Positions 59,469 to 64,000 of a stretch of DNA of 64,000 nt are shown here, piece after piece. Numbering within the stretch: position 1 is the stretch's first letter; each line of letters opens with the position of its first letter. The notes beneath the pieces were generated by a model, which made no database searches, was not told the origin of the DNA, and worked only from the letters and a program-made list of their open reading frames with translations. A program made the translations under genes and the position numbers. Origin of the DNA: Ostreococcus mediterraneus (lineage: Eukaryota > Chlorophyta > Mamiellophyceae > Mamiellales > Bathycoccaceae); NCBI GenBank assembly GCA_012295225.1, contig WMKK01000016.1, forward strand, positions 2,037 through 66,036, written 5' to 3'.

Positions 59469-60764
59469 CTACGGCGATGAGCCGCCGAAACGAATCGTCG
59501 CGGCTAACATGATGTGGTCGCTCGGCTCGGTTTCAGCCGGGAACGGACCCTTGACGTCGTCGCGGTGCGGGAGTTCGAGAACATCGACGACATCGATATC
59601 GTCAGTGACGAAAATGTAATCCAACGTGTCGATGAAAGGCTCGTCATCCTTGATTTGCGCGTTGTTTGTAAAGTTTGGCTCTTCGCCGTTGACGCGCGCG
59701 TACGCGCTCTCCATCTTCTTCGCTGGCTTGACGTTGAAGGGTTCACCCTTGTACCCTTCGGGCATGACGGGATATGCCTCGTGAGATTCGTCTAAATCAC
59801 CCGTGGTGATGAGCGTATGACCCGCATCGCCGGGTTTCAGATTAAAGTCGCCCATGAGGACGACTGGCAATCCGGCGCTCTGGTTGAGCGCGTACTGCGC
59901 GGCGATTCCAGCGTGAATCGTCATCACGCGACGATCAGCGGCAGTGCGAAACATACACGGCATATGATACGTACACACACCAAACTTTGCATTCGTCTTC
60001 TTACACGTCAACGTGGCGTACAAGATGGAATTGAAACGCCCGCGCGCCGTCTGCCATTCGTCGCTTGGCGGGCGATAATCCGTCAACTTGCGCCAAATCG
60101 ACACCGGCATCTTCAACACGTTCACCACAGGGTTCAAAATCCCAAAATCCTTATCCTTTTTTTTCACTTGCGGAAACTTTACAGTGTCGCTCAAGCGCGA
60201 AATGTCGCTCGTCGTCACCTCGTACGCGTCCAGCGGCACCGCCAACCCGACGCCCATGTAATTATTAAACGGCTTACCATACAACGACACCACAAAATGA
60301 TAACCCTTCGCCGCAAAGTACGCGTGCAAAGGTCCCGCCCACGACATGCTCACCTCCTGTAACCCCACCACGGCGCGTCGCGCCGTCTCAGCGTCCAACT
60401 TGGCCATGACCCGCCCGAGCCGCACATCCGCATCCAAGTTCTCCGCGTCGCAGTGCGTGAAATACCCCGGATCCGCCAAGTGCGAGCTCAGCACGTTATA
60501 CGTCACCACCCGCGCCATCGCCTGCTCCACCGACGACGTCGACGCCGCCGTCATCACCCCTCGAACCGCCGTCGATGACGATCGACGTTCAAACCGACCC
60601 CGCGAAAGCCGATGCGGCGCCGCAACGCCCGCCAAGCGCCGCGCACACCTCGCCGACGACGACGCAGACGACGCAGACACGCGCACCGCGCTCGTCGCCG
60701 CCACCGTCGTCGATGCGATCGCTCGGTGCGTCGCCCGCGCGAGCATGGATGTGCCGCGCCACAT
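59469..60764 (-). CDS. EEP-family (endonuclease/exonuclease/phosphatase) protein, organellar leader
   Basis: 431 residues from the ATG at 60764; the longer frame begins at GTG. The leader (MWRGTSMLARATHRAIAST to about residue 70) is Arg/Ser/Ala-rich and looks like a mitochondrial or plastid signal. The core has RVVTYNVLSSHLADP, VGLQEVSMSWAG (catalytic Glu), FGVCTYHMPC, VVLMGDFNLKPGD (Asp/Asn), DTLDYIFVTD and EPSDHIMLAATI (catalytic Asp-His), so all EEP metal and catalytic residues seem present. The closest groups are CCR4/nocturnin/2'-phosphodiesterase-like nucleases, but substrate is not certain. Divergent with the GILT-like gene; start codons are only 21 bp apart. Confidence 0.85.
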   Translation of the reverse strand: MWRGTSMLARATHRAIASTTVAATSAVRVSASSASSSARCARRLAGVAAPHRLSRGRFERRSSSTAVRGVMTAASTSSVEQAMARVVTYNVLSSHLADPGYFTHCDAENLDADVRLGRVMAKLDAETARRAVVGLQEVSMSWAGPLHAYFAAKGYHFVVSLYGKPFNNYMGVGLAVPLDAYEVTTSDISRLSDTVKFPQVKKKDKDFGILNPVVNVLKMPVSIWRKLTDYRPPSDEWQTARGRFNSILYATLTCKKTNAKFGVCTYHMPCMFRTAADRRVMTIHAGIAAQYALNQSAGLPVVLMGDFNLKPGDAGHTLITTGDLDESHEAYPVMPEGYKGEPFNVKPAKKMESAYARVNGEEPNFTNNAQIKDDEPFIDTLDYIFVTDDIDVVDVLELPHRDDVKGPFPAETEPSDHIMLAATIRFGGSSP

Positions 60765-60785
60765 CGCGACGCAATCGCACTCGAC
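60765..60785. promoter_or_regulatory. 21-bp gap between two divergent start codons
   Basis: With the best starts (60764 on minus, 60786 on plus) the two genes are only 21 bp apart. The promoters must overlap coding sequence of the partner, or one start lies further inside. Confidence 0.45.
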
Positions 60786-62918
60786 ATGTCCGCCGACGCC
60801 TTCGACGTCCACCGTCGTCGGCGCCGGCGCCGGTGGCGCGTCAGCGCGACATCGCTGCGCGCACGCGCGTTTGCCGTCGTCGCGTTCGCGCACTTGGCGG
60901 CGACGACGACGCGGACGACGTGGATGGGATCGTCGTGGGTAACACCCATGATTGGTGTTGACGCGAGTGACTACCACGCGACGGATTCACTGGCGCTGTC
61001 GAACGCGTTCGAGCGCGCGCACGAGCGGGCGAATCGGCGGGAGGTGTCGGTGCACGAGACGGCGCACGCGGAGGTGAGCGCGATCGGTGCGGGAGGGGTG
61101 TTGAGAGACGACGGGGCGAGGCGGGACGCCGCGCGCGGGGCGTTGACGCGGTTGGCGTCGAGAGCCAAGGCGCGTGCGGTGGCGCTGGAGAGTGATAGGC
61201 ATGATGATGATGATAATGTCGTGATGCAGAGAGCGGCGGCGAGAGAGGAGTATGCGTTGTTGCATCGCGCGCTCATGTCGGTCGAGGTTGATGAGGAGGA
61301 GGTTGAGCGTTCACAGCGCGCGAGCTCGAGTCCCAGACGCGCGGCGTTGGGCGAACCACAAGCGTCGTCGTCGTGGTTGGATTTTAGCGATGGATTATTA
61401 GAGTCTATCAAGATGCATGGCTTGCCGGGTGGTGGCGGTCGCCCGGCGATGGCGAGCAAAGACGAGGTTGACGAGGCGACTCAAATCGCGACGTGGCGAA
61501 ATCGCGCTCGCCAATCGTCGACGATGAAGACACGAACGCACCGCGATGCGAAGGAACGTCTTGCACCAAACCGCGCGTGGTTTGCCGCCAAGCCGAAACA
61601 GCCTGATGTGTACTGGGATGTGGATTTAGAAAAGATTCAACGCGCGCGAGAAACTGTCGCCGCTCGAGCCGTCGAACAAGGCGGGACTAATTTCGATTTC
61701 GAAATCACAGACATGCCCATCGTGGCAAAGTCTTCGACGACGTCGAAACGCGCCGCTGCGCTCGGAGCGGCGGCGACGACGACGACGACAGACGACGACG
61801 ACGAGAATACAGTAGCGAAAAAAGAAGAAGACGCGTCCGAAGCCAACGCGGCAAATGGGACGGCGGTCTACACCTCTGAAGATGCGCTGGACGCCTTCAA
61901 AGCCGACGACGGAACAATCCATGGTTTTTCCAATATGTTGGAAGAGTGGACGAAGAAAGCGGTCGCGCACGTTGATAAGGTGGCGACCAAGGCGCGACGG
62001 ACGGCGTCGTACGTATCTGAAAAAGCCATCGCCGCCGAGGAGGATTTACTCATGAAGCACATTGACGTCAAATTCTACGTCGATTTCGCCGACCCTCGAT
62101 CGCTAGAGGCGTTGCTTGGACCGTATGAACGTTTGAGTTCGAACAAACTCGGACCAGTGCGGTGGGCAGTGGTCCCATTTGTCAACGTCGGACAAGCGCA
62201 CAACGCCACGGTGAATTGCTTGTACAATGGCCACGCCAGACATTTAAGTTGCACCGCAAACGTGATCGCGGCGTGCGCGGCGCAAAACTTACACGAGTTT
62301 CCGGATGCCATGCGGGCGTTTACGAGTTGCTATGGCGTGCAATTGCTCAAGCTCGAAAGCCAACAAGCATTTACGTTTGGTCGACACGAAGCGGCGTTGA
62401 GCAACGCACAGGGACAATGTTGTCGAGCGGTGACGAGTGCGTTAGACGCGCTTGATGCCAACGCAACGATGCCGTCAAAAAGTGGAGCTGAAATGTGCCA
62501 GGCGCAAAGCGAATGCGCGATGCTTGGCTCTGGATACGATTTTCTCGTCGCGAACGGCATCGAGCTCGGTTCGGCGGAGCCGCGATACAAATTCCTCCCG
62601 TGGGTCACCATCGATGATAAGCCGGCATGTAAGCACAAGTGCAATTTGCAGTCGACCTTGCGTAGGAAAATTTGTGCCATGCGCACGACGTTACCCGCAG
62701 ATTGTCCGAAATTCCCATGGGCGCAAGCGTGGTACGACGAGCCCGAGGTGTCGTTTGGCGGTTTAGCCGTGGTTTCCGCGGCGGTTATTTTCGTCACCGT
62801 TTCCGCGTTCGTGCTTATGCGCGAAGCGGGATTAAAACCATTGGGGCTATTTGGCGGTGAAAAGAAAACCGGCAGCGGTGCCACGAGCGGCGAACGCGCC
62901 GAGTTGCTGCCAAAGTGA
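60786..62918 (+). CDS. GILT-like thiol reductase fold, membrane-anchored, without CXXC
   Basis: 710 residues from the ATG at 60786. A basic stretch and a hydrophobic segment (ARAFAVVAFAHLAA) form a signal peptide or anchor. About 60-415 is a long charged region with acidic and alanine-rich parts. About 420-635 resembles gamma-interferon-inducible lysosomal thiol reductase: VKFYVDFADPRSLEALL, WAVVPFVNVGQAHN, CLYNGHARHLSCTANVIAAC, then after a cysteine-rich stretch LGSGYDFLVANGIEL, YKFLPWVTIDDKP. In true GILT a CxxC sits in the first strand-helix turn; here the site reads ADPRS, so disulfide reduction is unlikely. One C-terminal helix (LAVVSAAVIFVTVSAFVL) anchors it, with a short tail. Confidence 0.72.
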   Translation: MSADAFDVHRRRRRRRWRVSATSLRARAFAVVAFAHLAATTTRTTWMGSSWVTPMIGVDASDYHATDSLALSNAFERAHERANRREVSVHETAHAEVSAIGAGGVLRDDGARRDAARGALTRLASRAKARAVALESDRHDDDDNVVMQRAAAREEYALLHRALMSVEVDEEEVERSQRASSSPRRAALGEPQASSSWLDFSDGLLESIKMHGLPGGGGRPAMASKDEVDEATQIATWRNRARQSSTMKTRTHRDAKERLAPNRAWFAAKPKQPDVYWDVDLEKIQRARETVAARAVEQGGTNFDFEITDMPIVAKSSTTSKRAAALGAAATTTTTDDDDENTVAKKEEDASEANAANGTAVYTSEDALDAFKADDGTIHGFSNMLEEWTKKAVAHVDKVATKARRTASYVSEKAIAAEEDLLMKHIDVKFYVDFADPRSLEALLGPYERLSSNKLGPVRWAVVPFVNVGQAHNATVNCLYNGHARHLSCTANVIAACAAQNLHEFPDAMRAFTSCYGVQLLKLESQQAFTFGRHEAALSNAQGQCCRAVTSALDALDANATMPSKSGAEMCQAQSECAMLGSGYDFLVANGIELGSAEPRYKFLPWVTIDDKPACKHKCNLQSTLRRKICAMRTTLPADCPKFPWAQAWYDEPEVSFGGLAVVSAAVIFVTVSAFVLMREAGLKPLGLFGGEKKTGSGATSGERAELLPK

Positions 62919-62992
62919 GACCAAAAGTAAAACAATACCTAGGTAGCCTTGTATTTTTTATTCATTCAAAGTTTAGCTACACAACAACATTA
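62919..62992. other. Convergent 3' gap, nothing recognised
   Basis: 74 bp of AT-rich DNA between two stops, serving as both 3' untranslated regions. Confidence 0.4.
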
Positions 62993-63976
62993 CTAGTACA
63001 GCACCCCTCCGGCAGCCTCGAAAGCATCCTTGTGCTCGTTTGGAACCAAGTCACCAACCGTGATGAGTTCGAACGGCGGAGAAGGCTCGTCTAAGACGCG
63101 TCGCCAGGCGTTGGCGTCGAATTGGCGTTGCGAAAACGCCGTGTCTAAAAATTCCCCATTTGCGTCTACGATATCCTGAATCGGCCCACGCGAGACCGTT
63201 ATCCAGTGCGTGTCGCCTCTAATTTCACTGGATTCTACTATAGGCGGGAACGCATGCATATGAAACGACCAATCATCGCGCGGTTTCCCATCCAGCGTCA
63301 CTCTCGCCGTCGACGTTGCTTCGTCAATGGCAAACTCGCATCGTCTCAAATCCATCGCTAATCCAACCCCAATCGCCTTCACCATTGCCTCCTTCAAGCT
63401 CCAATGTCTGCGAAATAAATCCTCACCCGCTCTTTCGCCATCGCGCACAGTCTTGGCGCGAATCGCCGTAATTTCTCTATCAGTCAGCGTCATCGAAAAC
63501 GTTCGTAACAACGCCTCCACGTCCCGCTCGGCGCGTCCATTACCCCCAATCGCACGTACCTGCCCAGGCGCGGCGACGTCAACCCCCACCACCGCGTGCG
63601 TCTCACTCGCGAGCACCACATAATCGCCCTCATGGCTGACGTTAAAGTTGAAATTCGGCGCTCGCGCGCTCGCCAGCGACGTCGCGTAAAACGGTTTAGC
63701 ACCCTTGGTTCGCTTGACATGTAAATCCTCCATTCGCAGCTTATTCTTCGCGCCATCCATCGATGCAAGCGCGCGTAATATAGCGCAACGCACCAGCAAC
63801 CGCGACAACACCGCGCGCTTGCGGTCGGCAAAGTGTTTAAAGCGCGCCACGTCTTCGCGTTCACGCAGAGGCAGCAGCGAGAGGATGAAATTAAACTCTT
63901 CGTCGTCTGGATTCCACGTCGACGCGTTGACGCACCATCGCAGGGCGAGTGAATCTTGTGATGATGCGTGCGTCAT
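62993..63976 (-). CDS. 4'-phosphopantetheinyl transferase (Sfp/AASDHPPT type)
   Basis: 327 residues. The enzyme attaches the phosphopantetheine arm of CoA to a serine of acyl carrier proteins. Family motifs are present: GAKPFYA, FNFNVSHEGDYVVLASE, the metal site VVGVDVAA, and FRRHWSLKEAMVKAIGVG with the catalytic Glu and Lys. The N-terminal SLLPLREREDVARFKHFADRKRAVLSR block matches the Sfp group. It likely activates mitochondrial, plastid or cytosolic ACP and perhaps polyketide synthases; no transit peptide is clear. The gene ends 24 bp before the window edge and appears complete. Confidence 0.92.
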   Translation of the reverse strand: MTHASSQDSLALRWCVNASTWNPDDEEFNFILSLLPLREREDVARFKHFADRKRAVLSRLLVRCAILRALASMDGAKNKLRMEDLHVKRTKGAKPFYATSLASARAPNFNFNVSHEGDYVVLASETHAVVGVDVAAPGQVRAIGGNGRAERDVEALLRTFSMTLTDREITAIRAKTVRDGERAGEDLFRRHWSLKEAMVKAIGVGLAMDLRRCEFAIDEATSTARVTLDGKPRDDWSFHMHAFPPIVESSEIRGDTHWITVSRGPIQDIVDANGEFLDTAFSQRQFDANAWRRVLDEPSPPFELITVGDLVPNEHKDAFEAAGGVLY

Positions 63977-64000
63977 GGTTTGCGCGCGCGTTCGGGCGCA

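Overview
This window is nuclear DNA from a very compact green picoalga, most likely a Mamiellales prasinophyte such as Ostreococcus. The signs are GC-rich DNA, about 35 genes in 64 kb on both strands, intergenic gaps often under 150 bp, and mostly single-exon genes. The few introns share donors of the GTGCGTG or GTACGTA type, a CTGAC branch site and short length. The proteins are eukaryotic and green-lineage: snurportin, AP-3 mu, TRAPPC11, NOC2, a DOF zinc finger, thylakoid CcdA, plastid-type RibBA and homoserine kinase. Two ambiguous bases (near 2544 and 4137) suggest draft sequence. No rRNA, tRNA, CRISPR array or intact mobile element was recognised.

Layout. 1-10 kb: the tail of an upstream gene, an RNA-binding/RsmH methyltransferase fusion, snurportin-1, a repeat-rich membrane protein, mitochondrial bL34, a MYND zinc-finger protein, and a decayed segment that resembles the front of a Mutator-like transposase. 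10-16 kb: one 1907-residue reading frame made of five consecutive bestrophin-like channel units. 16-31 kb: an NSUN2-type RNA methyltransferase, an orphan ORC1 fragment, a DnaJ-type zinc-finger protein, a J-domain/ferredoxin protein, a WLM metalloprotease, a SpoU methyltransferase, CcdA, AP-3 mu, a P450, GalE, RRP8 and a degenerate Nudix-like protein. 31-46 kb: an unknown acidic protein, RibBA, a DUG3-type amidotransferase with a separate first exon, SURF2, TRAPPC11, homoserine kinase, a DUF455 ferritin-like protein, WDR70 and a TUG/ASPSCR1-type UBX protein. 46-64 kb: NOC2 (spliced), a secreted proline-rich surface protein, an EF-hand-like/receiver/DOF fusion (spliced), arginyl-tRNA synthetase (spliced), ubiquitin-eL40 (four exons), an EEP-family nuclease-like protein, a GILT-like membrane protein and a phosphopantetheinyl transferase.

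The genes do not form operons. There is a visible excess of RNA-modification and ribosome-biogenesis functions (RsmH-like, NSUN2, SpoU, RRP8, SURF2, NOC2, bL34m, eL40), and many genes sit head to head on very short shared promoters.

The strongest novel candidates are the five-unit bestrophin chain, because known bestrophin channels are pentamers built from five separate subunits; the EF-hand-like/receiver/DOF transcription-factor fusion; and the RRM-zinc finger-RRM-RsmH fusion.
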